Source: Enoplolaimus lenunculus (Eukaryota; Nematoda; Enoplea; Enoplida; Thoracostomopsidae). From it: a DNA stretch of 64,000 bases. This document shows positions 45,204 through 57,157 of this stretch, piece after piece (position 1 is the first letter of the stretch; each line of letters starts with the position of its first letter). A program made the translations under genes and the position numbers. The stretch covers positions 124,001 through 188,000 of the forward strand of contig JASANG010000605.1 of NCBI GenBank assembly GCA_030248215.1, written 5' to 3'. The notes below the pieces were generated by a model. That model was given only the letters and a program-made list of their open reading frames with translations, was not told where the DNA came from and did no database searches.

Positions 45204-46178
45204 GATCAGTTCTCATTTTGTGATCGCTGTCAACTGGTGCTCATATAAAATCATATTTTAGGTTGTTTCAACAGGTTGTTATATTGTCGAGATGATTCGA
45301 CAGTTAGTTAAGGCCCGTAGTCAGAGAATTACCAGACGGAGAACTAAGACCTGCCTAAGTGTCAACGAGGTAAAATTTTGTTAATTTCACCTTATGGTTT
45401 TTGATCCTTTACATATGTTGGATTAGTTGAACTTCACTAATGTGGGAACAAATTTCAAGTACCCACAAGCCGTGCTAGCGTTCAATATGCAGTGCAAACC
45501 CATCCAAAAAATGTTTCTCACTGCTAAGTGTCGTGTAGATTTAATGTTATATAAACTTTGCTAAACCCGATCCTTGATGGCTAAAGCTATAACAGTGCTG
45601 TTAGAGACGGCGTTTCAAGTCAAAAACTTTTTCTTTTACAAGTTTGTACGCGGTGCAGTACAGCAGTTCGTGTACGACGCCGCACGGCGACGGGCGATAA
45701 TAGACGGAGTATTAAAATCTCTATACTTCGACTGCCAATTAGCCTTGTTAGTTGAGAAAACTTGTTTTGTGATAAATATGTTTGTACGTACGCTGCTACA
45801 ATCAACATTTAGTAAACACTTTTTAATTTAAATTACGCGATAGTTATTTTGATTGCTAATTTTTTTGCTTGTTCCGCTCAAATTTAGTTGGCATTACAAT
45901 TTCTGACTTGAAATTAAAATGTCGATCAATCTTCAGAACATCATTGTTTAGCAACATTTTTGTTTTTTTGTGAATTGGAATAAGCTAATTTACATACTAC
46001 GATTTCGAACAAATTGCAGAGCATAAGAAATTGTGCTGCGTTAAATTTTTGGATTATAAGCGCAAAGAGGGTTTAGATCACTTTGTAAACGCTGGTACCG
46101 CGGGTCCATTTATGTATTATTTTACCTTATGTTTTAAGTTGACATTGTTGATTTAACATTTCATGTCGCCGATTTCAT
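45204..46178. other. Gene-free stretch; fragment of family G near 45645-45725
   Basis: A GC-rich patch with GACGCCGCACGGCGACGGGC words recalls family G. Nothing else was recognised. Confidence 0.35.
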
Positions 46179-46345
46179 CAGGCCCGTAGCCATCTCATCT
46201 TGCTAGGGTGGCTAAAATATTGTTTAGGAATAAAATATAAAGGATTTAGATGAAGTACATGCAAAATTGAACGTTTTCTAGGCGCGCGAGAAAGGTTTTC
46301 TATGACGGATGAGCCCTGCTGACCCTTTTCTGGTTACGGGCCCTG
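46179..46345. mobile_element. Probable MITE with CAGGCCCGTAGCC ends
   Basis: Left CAGGCCCGTAGCCATCTC and right GGTTACGGGCCCTG are inverted. The inner AGGGTGGCTAAAATATTG matches the 21170-21270 repeat. Flanking 8-mers do not match. Confidence 0.5.
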
Positions 46346-46566
46346 GCGAATTAATTTGCTACTCACAAAAATGCATAATATTTAAATTTCGGTTAGTAAT
46401 GATATAAGAATCGATACTGTTAATATGTTCAGTACAAACACAAATTTAAGTGCGTATTCTTAACTCTGGTACGGTTTTTGATCACTGCTCCTGGAACTTT
46501 CGTACCGCGTGAATAAAAATTTATGAAGATGTGTGCACAATTTACGCAAGAGTGACTCGTGCTGAC

Positions 46567-46975
46567 CAGGGTGCAACCGGAATTACAATTTACCGGAACC
46601 GGAACCGGAATTTGAAAATTTTACCGGAACCGGAACCGGGAACGGAACCGGAAAGTGAAAAATGCATTTCACCAAAAATTTCATTTTAATCTTATTTTTT
46701 GCTCTATTATTTGTGAAATAACCTTAGTCGAACATAGGTATTTATTTTATTTGTTGTATTTTAGATTTTCGTCGTCGACTGAAGTGAAATCGACCATCAA
46801 CGGCTTATATTCGGAGTACAAGTGGCTTTCAAAAGAGATTCTTAAAAATTAGCAAAGTTAAGAAAACGGCCAAATTTTAACACCGGAATTTTTAAATCCG
46901 GTAAAAATTTACCGGAACCGGAACCGGAAGGTGAAAAAATGCCGGAACCGGAACCGGAATTCCGGTTGCACCCTG
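46567..46975. mobile_element. hAT-type MITE, family C, with perfect 8-bp TSD
   Basis: Begins CAGGGTGCAACCGGAATTAC and ends GGAATTCCGGTTGCACCCTG. GTGCTGAC flanks both sides exactly (46559-46566 and 46976-46983). Arrays of CCGGAACCGGAACC lie inside both ends. It has no transposase; at 409 bp it is non-autonomous. It is the reference copy for the family. Confidence 0.85.
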
Positions 46976-46983
46976 GTGCTGAC

Positions 46984-48598
46984 CATAGTTCGTTTGCTCG
47001 AAAGTTACACATAATCTTGTTAACATGAAACGATTTCAACTGCGACTCATTTGAAAGTTCTTAATCCAGCGTTGTTTTGCAGTTTGAGTATAAAGAAATT
47101 GTTATTAAACAAATTATCTTGACAAAGATTTGAATTTAAACTCAAGTTACGCTACAGTGTATAAGCCGGAACTTATTATGCCTTATGTTTTGTGCCTGAC
47201 GCAAATTCATTCATAGAAAATTCATTTGGCTCAGTAAATTTGTGTCTTCGTTTTGCATACATGCGACATGAACAACATTGATCAAAATGTCGTGTAAAAA
47301 AGGTAAGCAATCAGTGTATTCTGCTTATCGTTTCTTGTAAAAAATATTGGATGAAATCGGAACTCGCGAACTGTGTTGGCTAACCTCAACTGTGTTGGCA
47401 TATTTTGGCAAATTAACAGCGTGCCTTACCGTTGTACATTGTGTTCAGACAATGCATTCGTTTGATTTAACTATTTTATCATTTGCTTTCAGCAATTTTA
47501 CTGCCGAAATCAAATGTGACAAATTTGCGTTTCTATATCATATGTTTATGCTGTCATAGATTATAAATTGTTTCAAAAATGTGCCTTGTTATGTTTCATG
47601 TTCATTTTATTAAAATATGGATAAAAGTAATTTATTGTTTCACCAATTCTGGAGTCACGGCGTTAAAATTTGGGTTCACTATTGATTTAATCTGCTGCCC
47701 CGTTGAGACCAAAAAATTTTTTGTTAAAAAGTTTGACTATTGTCTACCATTGGATGCAGCTTGCAGAGCTAAGTCGAATGATGTTAAATTTGTCGTAATT
47801 AGGCAATTGATCAACGAATTATGGGCAAATAACTATACGGCGCCGTCCCCAATCGTTGGCAATACTTTGTATTTTGTCAAACTTATTGACAAAAATGTTT
47901 TTAAGTTCCAAAAAGGCAACTTGGGACCTTAAAAATCGAATTTTTCAAAAAGTCAAATGTAAGCGTGGAATAACCATGGCAGGTATATGTTCAAATATGC
48001 AAAAATTTTCAAACTCAAACCATTTTTAGGCAAACGCGGGCTGGGGATAACGGAAAAAACCCACGCTTCATTCCTAATTCGGCCCATGACGCTACGCTAA
48101 TTTTTTTTATAGAAATTTGTAGATTATGAGTGAAAAATTTACAATGACTAAAAGTTTAGCCCGTGTACAGAGCCGTCCAGTTGGAATGCTCACAGCACTC
48201 CTGTTTATACGTTACGTGTGAATTTATGAATACAATATGAAAACAAATATGCAATTGGTGAAAATTCCGGTTCCTGTTGTCAACCATTTATTGGATTCAG
48301 ACATTTTTAACCGTGTGAGTTAAAGTAGGATTGAACCAAAAGCAAATACAATCGCTGTTAAAATGTTCATATATATATTACGGGACAGTTCACCGTTTTG
48401 TATGTCAGGACATCAGACTACTCATTAATGATCTGCATTAGTTTTGATGTGCCCTAAGAGGCTATAGCATAAGAATCGATATCCAATGCTTTGGACATGA
48501 CATTCCAATGGTTAATTTTTAATCATGGTCATAAGTACGCGTTCTTTCACGATATATTTTCTTAAATCGTGCATTTCGTCCGCATTTCTCAATATCGC
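46984..48598. other. AT-rich stretch, nothing recognised
   Basis: An open frame at 47579-47932 has no domain pattern and no conserved-looking composition. Confidence 0.4.
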
Positions 48599-48872
48599 TT
48601 AACCCTTTCTCACATGAATATTTTCTATTTTCCCTGAAACTTATTTTACGCTAGGATTCAAACTCCAGTGACTGGAGTGGGAGGCGTATACCATCACCAC
48701 TCTGCTATAGGAGCTTGATGCTCGAGCCCGAGGGGGCTCTCACGTCTTGTGGTGATTTAGTATATACTGTGTAAACGTGTTGCAATTGTTAAACACGGTA
48801 TGATATATATTATTTAACGTATATACACTGCGCTGAGCTGTCTATAGGCAACTCAATGTGAGAAGGGGTTAA
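48599..48872. mobile_element. piggyBac-type MITE flanked by TTAA, with tRNA-like core
   Basis: TTAA stands at 48599-48602 and 48869-48872. The element between (48603-48868, 266 bp) begins CCCTTTCTCACATGA and, reverse-complemented from the right, CCCCTTCTCACATTGA. TTAA duplication with a CCCTTT-like end is the piggyBac signature. Inside is a tRNA-Gly-like sequence on the minus strand. Confidence 0.72.
48656..48716 (-). ncRNA. tRNA-Gly-like sequence, degenerate
   Basis: On the minus strand an A-box (TAGCAGAGTGGT), an anticodon-loop-like CGCCTCCCAC (Gly CCC) and a B-box-like GAGTTTGAATCC are in tRNA order and spacing. The anticodon and T stems do not pair well, so it is not a working tRNA. It may be a pol III promoter relic or SINE head. 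Confidence 0.5.
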
Positions 48873-49265
48873 ACGTTGATGGTGTTTGCGTAGTACAAAC
48901 CTGTGCTAACAACTCGACATATGCAAAAGTTAAGTACCAACAGATCTTCCGTAATTAGTCGGTTTAAAAGTGCAAAATAGTAAAAATTGGCCAGAGTTGA
49001 GCAAACACGGTTTTTGCCTGGCACGACAGTAGTGATCAGCATCCGTCTTGGGAGGTTGATATTACGGCATTAGCAACATCCAATTAACGCAGATGTACAA
49101 CAGCAACGATGCACAATCTAATAGAAAAATGCGTTTTTAGCTGATGGTTCAGTAAGTAAATTTGCTAGATATTACCATTGACAGCAACAAGACCAAATGC
49201 AATTGCATATAAGAAAAATTAAAACATTTATTGCGGTATCAACGAATAGCTCATGTAAAAATCAG
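48873..49265. other. AT-rich spacer, nothing recognised
   Basis: No gene or repeat end was recognised. Confidence 0.4.
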
Positions 49266-49535
49266 GGGAGGACCGCTTTCTGCTGCCATGCAACAGAGTA
49301 AGCTTAAGCTTTAAACAATTTTTGACTTAAGCTTAGGTGAATGGTTAGTCGCCGTGGCCAATGTAAAGAAAGAGCAGGGGCTGAACAGTATTATAAGCTT
49401 ATTCCTAAGCCAATGCCTAAACCTAAGTATAAGCGTAAAGAAGGAGTTTATTCCTGAGTCCTAAAGTCTAAGCCAAGCCAAAAATAGTCTAAAGCATGAG
49501 CTTATTCAATTCTAGTCTCACAGAAAAACGTTCCG
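49266..49535. repeat. Two adjoining TTAGGC-family fragments
   Basis: AGAGTAAGCTTAAGCTTTAA (about 49297) and, in opposite sense, CCTAAGCC-type words to AACGTTCCGCCCCTGATG (about 49535) match the copies at 3573 and 52085. GGCCAATGTAAAG at 49358 may be a terminal repeat. Confidence 0.45.
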
Positions 49536-52084
49536 CCCCTGATGTTTTCATGGGTCGGTGCCGGAAGAAATAGTTTTTTTCCTGTTTTTCCGGTTTTTCC
49601 GAAGGGTGACAAAATAGAAAAAAACGAAAAAAATTATTACTTAATCTCAGCAAATTATTACTTAATCTCAGTAAAATTATTATTTTTAAAACACCGAAAA
49701 CCGTGAGAAATATATTTTTCTCATGCTTCCGTCATCGTGAAGGCTGATTTACTGGAGAAGAATCAGTGGCAGATTCAGGAATTTCTAAAATGGGGAGCCG
49801 AACGAGATATAAGTAGTATAGTGGAAGCATTTGCGAGCGAGAAGCTATTAAGCGCCAGTTTACTGCTGCAAATGTTTAGTTTTGTGCCCTGTTGGAAGCC
49901 TAGACCGGAATGAACCCCTTAAATCCACCAATGGGAGGAATTGTGTAATACATCCTTACTAAGTAAATATCTGGAAAGACCAGGAAAACTCATTTTCACA
50001 GGCTTTAAGAATACCAAGCATGATTCTCATTCCCTCTCAAAATGAAGTCCTTCCTGAGACCCTTGGTGCTTTTGTGAACGATGTGGTACTTTACTAAAAG
50101 CTGCGGTGACTCCTCAGAGGTGGACGCATGCAGGGTGATAAGAGTTGTGTCTTCTCACGCCCAGCAGTCCTCGGGTGCTGGAAAGTTTGCGATACAAAGG
50201 TTTCCTAATTAAACCGGAACTCCAGTTGCATCATTGCTACTATATATTTCGTTAATCTTAACAAAAACGATTACTGTATCTATTTGTGCTTTTGCTGTTT
50301 ACTTTAATGCAATATTTACTGCAGATGTATGCCACGTTTAGCTCCGAGCCTAACTTATGATTAATTTCGTTTTTTTATACACCGATAAAACTACAAATCC
50401 TATTGGCAGATCGTCTGACGGACTCAATTCCACAAGCTTGTGACCACTTTATAGCCATTTGATTATGGTTGTAATGTCATTTTTAAAATATCAAATTATT
50501 CATACTTTAGGTGTATATTCATTCTTCCGCTTAGGTTTAGGCAGAAGGATATGCTTATATACTAGTGTTTACGGCCCTGTTGTATACATTGGCCCAACGA
50601 CTAATGGAACACTTGTTTTAACTGAAATCATTTGTTTATAACATGAACTCTGCCTAACGTCAACAAGACTTATTTCGAAATATTTAATATACTAAAAAAG
50701 CCATCGCTTATATAATTCCAAATGTTTGCGCTTTCCATTTTCGTGCTCGCTGAAGACAAGAAGTTTGTTTGGTATCAAATAACATACATTTTGAACGACT
50801 CGTCCTACTTTTAGGAAAGTTTTTGTGTCGCAATAAAACGAAAATTTCAAAACAATTAAGAAATTATACTCGCTTTTCAACCTCTTGTCAGTTATCGTTA
50901 TTATGATTTCAGTGTACATTTATACTACATTTTCAAGATTCATTATTGTTCAAATATAATTGATATGAAGTCATCGAAGGACTGAATATTTAAAATCGCT
51001 CGTTTTACGTTTTAAAAACAGCGTATATGCTGCCAATACTATTTGCAATTTATATGTTTTAATATAGTTAGCAAGTTTCGGATTCAGAAATATACACTGG
51101 TGATTCTAACCTCCTACTGCATGCAGTTTTACGCCTAGACTAAAACTGCAGATTACTTGTAACATTAAATTCCATAAACTTCAATTAATTAGTCAATTAG
51201 GCTGTCGTACACCTCGTTCACTGGCTTCCTAAATTAAGCTTAAATTTAAGCCTACACCCGAACTAAAGTTGAAAATGCGGGAGAAAAAGTTTAAAAAAAA
51301 ATCAGCCGACTACATTTTAAGCCGACTTTCATTAGAGCTCAAACAGTTTGAATACAATGTGAAAACGATTAGTGCATCTTTTATAAAGGCTACCACTCAA
51401 AAGCTTTCTTGTGCCACTTTATACAAACGTAACCTCGTTGTACTCAACGGCAAAATGTTTCAGTTTCTTTTGTGCAACAATTTTACTTTAAAAATTTAGA
51501 GTTACGGCGCCTAACCTTTTAATCTCGGTGTGTTTCACCGTCTGACACTACTATTTCTAATCTAAGTGTGTTAAAATAAAAGTAGATGCGTGTGTTTACA
51601 ATTTCGATAGTTTTTCAGTTGATCGTTTACGATTTTTGGAGTTAATACTTCGTCACAAACGTTTCGTTATGTTTTCAGTATAACGATGTAATTTCATTTG
51701 ATGCGCGCATGTTCGCAAACAACAGCCGCCAACAGTCTCAAAGTTATAAATTTATCAAAAACCAAAAGTTTATTAATGAAACATAAAACTATTTTCAAAT
51801 TTTTAATTGATTTATTTTTGAGGACCATGAGTGTGTATATATGATCGATTCGTGAAGTTGTTGTTAAAAAATTTGTTTTGATTTTCGCCACATTTTTATT
51901 TATATTGCACTATGCTTTTACTATGCCGGACACCGCCACGCGCCCGGCGTTCGGCAGCGTTCGGCGAATACAGCGCAACCCTAACAGTGTGTAAATGAAG
52001 GAATAGCATCAGTTTCCTTGTATCAAAGGGAACCGTCAACGGAACACATATTTGATTACAGTGGGGGCAATGTAAAGAACAGCG
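49536..52084. other. Gene-free stretch with TTAGGC fragment and family G fragment
   Basis: 50520-50610 is a TTAGGC-family fragment ending GGCCCTGTTGTATACATTGG. 51920-51987 is a family G fragment. A 20-bp word with TTACTTAATCTCAG is duplicated near 49640-49675. No gene was recognised. Confidence 0.4.
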
Positions 52085-52208
52085 GCGGAACAGTATTATA
52101 TATAAGCATATTCCTAAGGCTAAGCCTAAGCCTAAGCCAAGCAAAAAATAGTCTAAAGCTTAAGCCTACTCTATTGCAGTTCCATAGAAAAACGTTCCGC
52201 ACCTGATC
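52085..52208. mobile_element. TTAGGC-bearing MITE copy
   Basis: GGCGGAACAGTATTATATAT through CCTAAGCCTAAGCC to AACGTTCCGCACCTG runs in the order of the 9565 and 39417 copies. Confidence 0.55.
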
Positions 52209-54020
52209 GTTACATGGGCCTAATGTGGAAATCGGTTCCAGTGTAGAAAATTTTAAATAACTTGCTAAATTGCCAAGGAACTCATACTTCCTGTGATCTC
52301 TTCTTGAGTGATTGATTGTTATTCTTCGACCGATTCCGGGGGTTTAAGAATGTGAATTTTTTTGAGGTATAAAACAATGTCTTTTGCAACTCTGGTTTTT
52401 TATTGGACATCAGAACAACATGTGAACGCGAGTCATCACAAAGCTGTCGCCAATACAAACACTTTAATTTCTAAACATTGATCTATAAACTGTGTGTGCA
52501 ACGTTATAAGAAAACGAAAATATAAATTTCAGTTATAAATTGCACACAACAGACTTCAACTGCGCATTTCATTTTTCGATCACATTTTTTGCTTTAAAAT
52601 TTAAAAATATTTAACTCATTTTGCACTACATCTTATGCAAACTAGTTTTAATATTTTCATCCTTAAGATGCTACTTTAAAAGCTCATCCCGCAACACTTT
52701 TTCGCTGCATCTCAAAACATGGTATTTTAATATCTCTGGAGCGAAAAAATATTTTTTTCGTTTAGTCCCCGACAAACTGATGGCTAATTTAATGTGAGTG
52801 CCAGAGGTCTGGCTTATAACTTTTCATTTTTTGGCTTGTATATATACAGCTCTGACGAAATTATCTTCAATCAATTTCCGGATTTGATAACATTCTTGTT
52901 TATGTTTTTCATAATGCAAGCTTTAAACATGATACCCAGCAATCAAATTTTTAAATTTGATACTCAACTCAGTGAATTTCATGCGCAGATTTAGATGCGT
53001 CAGTTTTGAAATCATTTGAGGGAATTGAAAAATTAAACAACCGCTAGACGTGACTGGAAATGTTTAATTCACAAATTCACTTATTTTTCGTCATAGCGAA
53101 TTAAAACGATATCAATCAATCAAATTTTTCACATTTGATTTACAATTTCAGTTAGAATTGGTATTCAAATGCAGCGTTAGTAGTTTTGAAACTCGTGTAA
53201 AACGTAAAATTGTCTGCTTAACAAAAAATGTTCAATCCAAAAATATATATATTTCAAATTATTGTAATACTATGAAAGCGATGATATGCGTGCATTTGTT
53301 TGTTCCTACTTACTATCTGGAGCCCGGGTGCACAGTGTTATCTCTCGAGTGTTTGTAAATCGAACAGCTTCATAAGTTGATTAAATTCAATGCCTAAAAT
53401 TACCTCGACACCGAAAGACGTTTGCCAGTATTACAGTTGGACAATAAATGGCTTGAGAAAGTAAATTTTACCAATTTTGACAAAGGATTCATCATAAAAG
53501 CGAGAACTAGAAACAAAAAATTTTACCACAAAGAAATTCATAATTTTTCGAGATTGTAATATTTTATTTCATTTTATATACGCCACAATTTAAGTAGTTG
53601 CATTTTACAGTTTCTCTAAAGAACGCAGTGGAAGCTGTTATCGTTTTCAGCTGTAGTCGATTTAAATTCACACTGACTGGTTATAAAAAAGTTCTCAGAT
53701 TGGAAGGAGACTTCGGTTAAAAGAGCGTGATGCATTTTGGAGTAGAAGCGTGCCGAAATATTACCTGGTTGTGTTTAAAGTATTAAGGACTTGAGATATC
53801 ATAAAATAGTTTCAGTTTCACGAACAGAAAGTTGCACGTAACGCCAAAGTTTCATTTTGCCTTTCGTTTGTGTTGTTGATAACTAAAAGTAAGAGCGAGA
53901 AAATAAAAAAGAATATATCTAGCGCGTGTTGCACTTGCACCCCCCCCCCCTCATTTATGGTGGGCTACATTGCACCAATGTTTTCAATTTGATCTCACTT
54001 CGCTCCGAAAAATTGTACTG
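52209..54020. other. AT-rich stretch, nothing recognised
   Basis: The only feature is an 11-base C run at 53940-53950. Open frames look random. Confidence 0.4.
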
Positions 54021-54134
54021 GGCCCAAGTATAGAACATTGCCGGATCGTTTTCCTACCGCTTAGGCTAAGGCTTCGGCTTAGGCTTAGGAAAATTGCTTG
54101 TACTACTGTTCCTGCCCTGTTCTAACCATGGGCC
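54021..54134. mobile_element. Short TTAGGC-bearing MITE with aged TSD
   Basis: Begins GGCCCAAGTATAGAACATTG and ends CTGTTCTAACCATGGGCC. Flanks TTGTACTG and GTTTACTG agree at 6 of 8 positions. It is 114 bp and holds one TTAGGC cluster. Confidence 0.6.
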
Positions 54135-54303
54135 GTTTACTGTGTGTTTCAAGTTGCGAATATCGAAAGAAAACACAATGCGTGCTTATAGATTTTTTAC
54201 AATGCAGAACCCAACTAGTTGCATGCTTCCGTGTTAAGTGTTCGTTCACTCTTGTTAAATAGAATGCGACTTATATTCTATAAAATTCTGTTAAACAAAT
54301 GTC

Positions 54304-54380
54304 ATGCTATAATATAATATATATGTGTATATATTATATATATTTATATAAATATATTTATTTATATACATATATCGAAT
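54304..54380. repeat. AT microsatellite
   Basis: Impure TA/ATTTATAT repeats. Confidence 0.7.
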
Positions 54381-55087
54381 TGAGTATATATCTTTTACTT
54401 TGATTTATAAGCAATCTCGAATCGGTATCCTATGTTATCTGTCATGTTTTGTTCCAAAATCATATAATGCAAAAGCAAAATTTCCACAATGACCTATTTC
54501 TAACCTATTCTAGGAAACTTAAAAACATTAGAGCACTTCGCCTAGTAAGTGCGCGTGATGCTATAGTTTCAAAAAATGTAGGGCATAGCAAAGTCTAATG
54601 CAATGATCATCCGTCAATCAACTGAATTTTAGTGCATGCATTATTTGACAAATTTAACCAACCGAAAATTAGGACGTTATTTTGGATAAAATCGGTGTCT
54701 GGCGTTCTAACTACTTGATAAGTAAAGCAAGCGCTAACTGTTGTACTTTTTAAACTGCAGTTTTATGTATTTGTGTAATTTCAATTTGCAATGCGTAGAT
54801 TTTGAGCTTTCATAACCGTTGCGAATGCGAGTTTATGTCTCGGTCAAGCCACATGAAGGAATTGCTTTAAAACAGCTTTTCTAAGCAGATATGGATAACA
54901 TTTAGCATCTAATAGTTGATAGATTTTAGTTTAGCTCATCATCCCAAGGCAAAAAGCTTGAGCTGGGAAACCGCACCCAAAAGTCAGATATCGCGTAGGT
55001 TCACAGGACCTCCAGAATCAAACTTCTGGTCCTTTGGTAGCGGCGAATCTTTGTTTGTTGGCGAATGTAGTCCAACGTTTGCTTACA
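54381..55087. other. AT-rich stretch, nothing recognised
   Basis: No gene or repeat end was recognised. Confidence 0.4.
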
Positions 55088-55330
55088 CACAAAAAAAATT
55101 TTCTGATATTCAAGAAATATTTTCTTAAATTCAAGATAACGACAGTTTAGTTTGTGTGTACATACACCATAAATTGTCTTGAAATTTTAAGACTCATACT
55201 TTCTTAAAGTTTCAAGACATAAATGTGTTGTATTTCATACATTAATAGCCTTGCACAACTCAGAAATTCACGTCTGAAATTGTTAAAACAAAAAAGTCTT
55301 TGTTATATTCAAGACTAATTGTCCGATTGT
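55088..55330. repeat. Uninterrupted copy of the 14200-15330 repeat
   Basis: TTGTCTTGAAATTTTAAGAC and CACGTCTGAAATTGTTAAAAC match the two sides of the nested insertion at 14331-14736. This copy is the empty site. Confidence 0.6.
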
Positions 55331-55335
55331 TATGT

Positions 55336-55460
55336 ACTATAGTGACTCGAATAAGAGGGGATCCACATTTTGAGTCCCAGTCAACAAGAGTCCGTATCCC
55401 TAATAACAGACCGTAAGAGAATAGCGTCCCTAAACCCTAATTAGGGTCCATAAATGGCAA
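55336..55460. mobile_element. 5' fragment of MITE family B
   Basis: TAGTGACTCGAATAAGAGG through CCCTAAACCCTAATTAGG matches the first third of 11039-11480. Confidence 0.6.
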
Positions 55461-56039
55461 TTATTTGTGAAAAATGTAAGAAATAAAAGTCTAGAGGTAA
55501 AGACATATATGTCTGAAGGCCGTATAAAGACATATATAATCGTATAAATTTCTCAACAAAAGTTTTTGAGTGTAAAACAATTTATTTTTTGTTTAGCTCC
55601 CAGAATTATTACTATTTAATATCTCTAAAACTATCATAAAATGATTCTAAACCAATGATAAACACTAACCCATCGATGTTAACCTTATAATGTCATGCTT
55701 TATAAAGGTGTTCATTTCATAGTGAGCTTAAAATCCATTTTTGAATTAAAAATACGATCCCAACTATCACTTTACTCGTACTTTAGCACAGATGCTTGAA
55801 AACCACACAAAGCGGCAGCTTGAAGGTGAATACGGCGCTTGCAGACAATGCACAGTTTTTGTGTTTTCTAAAAGCGGTGTTTCGTTCAACGCTTGTCTTC
55901 TCTATACTTTTGAAAATTTAATATAAGATTTTCTTAAAAATTTCACGCAATAACAAAATATTTATATTTTAAATTTTATGCTCGTTCAATTGTTTCATTA
56001 TACGCACCCATATTGTTTATAGCGTTTTACGGGGTCTGT

Positions 56040-56185
56040 AAAAGAGTAGGTTTAGGCTCTAGATTACATTTTTTTGCTTAGGTTCAGGTTTAGGCTTAGG
56101 AACACATTTTTGCACCGCTTAGGCTTAGGCTTAGGCTTACCAATACGCTTAATCTACTGTTACACCCCTAAAAGTAACATTGGCA
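56040..56185. repeat. TTAGGC-bearing element, second terminal type
   Basis: Matches 23290-23445 in order, with two TTAGGC clusters and the right-hand words TACGCTTAATCTACTGTTAC and AAGTAACATTGGC. Confidence 0.55.
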
Positions 56186-56436
56186 ATTGTTTGTCTGTAT
56201 CAAATTGAATTGCTGAAATTGCGAAAAGTTCACGCATAGCAAAAACTGCATCATTTCGTACAGTTGTTTTGCGATTGTTGCAGCGAGCATTGTCAAATTG
56301 TGAACAAACATTCGTTTAGAATTGCTTTTAGTAGCAGTTTATATATACTTTGATTAGTTATTTTTGTATCAATTTTCACATTGAATTTTATACACATTTC
56401 AGTTTTACAGGTTTGAAATGTCCGCAGGCTACTTTA

Positions 56437-57065
56437 GTGACCAGAATAACAGGGGGATAATAAGAGGGGGGTCCCCATTTTGAGTCCCAATCAATAGGAG
56501 TTCGCATCTCTAATAAGAGTGCGTATCTATAGTGTCCATAAACTTTAATTAGAGTCCATAAATTTCAATTATCGCTAATTGTAGTCATTAAATCACTCCA
56601 CACTGCAAAAAATGGTGAGTCCAATTGACTCTCTCCGAAATAGGATCTACAGGACTACACAAACTGAGTCGGATTCGACTCCGCCAGAGTCAAATTCGAC
56701 TCAGTAAAGTCGCACGTTTGAGTCTGGTGGAGTCGAATTTGACTCAGTTTGTGTAGTCCCGTAGAGCCTATTTCGGAGAGAGTCAATTTGACTCACCATT
56801 TTTTGCAGTGCAGGACCAAATAATTTGAGTTCAAAACTTTAAAGCGCATTTAAATTTGGAAAGTACATTCCTAAGTATCACCTTGCATTATCGCTCAAGC
56901 TATTGACAAAAGACAAGCAAAACGTTTAATTCAACTGATAGTTGCAATACCGGAGATAAATCAGTAAGGGTGACGGAGGGCGGGTTGAAAATAAATAACA
57001 GTCCGTAACCGAATAACAGGGGAGGGTACCAAATAAATATCAGTCCCCCCTCTCATTCGGGTCAC
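56437..57065. mobile_element. Tc1/mariner-type MITE, family B, with nested MITE
   Basis: GTGACCAGAATAACAGGGGG begins and CCCCTCTCATTCGGGTCAC ends the element; TA flanks both sides (56435-56436, 57066-57067). Without the nested 56601-56810 insertion it is about 420 bp, the size of the copy at 11039. Confidence 0.75.
56601..56810. mobile_element. Long-palindrome MITE, family D, nested
   Basis: Begins CACTGCAAAAAATGGTGAG and ends ACTCACCATTTTTTGCAGTG; arms of roughly 90 bp. Compared with the empty site near 11197, CA appears once there and on both sides here, so the insertion duplicated about 2 bp. Confidence 0.78.
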
Positions 57066-57157
57066 TACAGTAATTGATTTTGATTTCGGTTTTTTGTTCC
57101 TAGTATTTTCTTTCTTGTAGTCCGCTTTATAGAAACGTTGATATAGAATTAACATAT

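Noticed and set aside
47579-47932. Open frame of 117 codons
   Set aside because: AT-driven composition, no motif, no splice partners and no start context.
53940-53950. C homopolymer as a functional tract
   Set aside because: An isolated homopolymer of 11 bases with no supporting context; it may be partly a sequencing artefact.
3635-56140. TTAGGC clusters as evidence of a chromosome end or fused telomeres
   Set aside because: The clusters are short, scattered, in both orientations and, where clear, inside small elements with target duplications.
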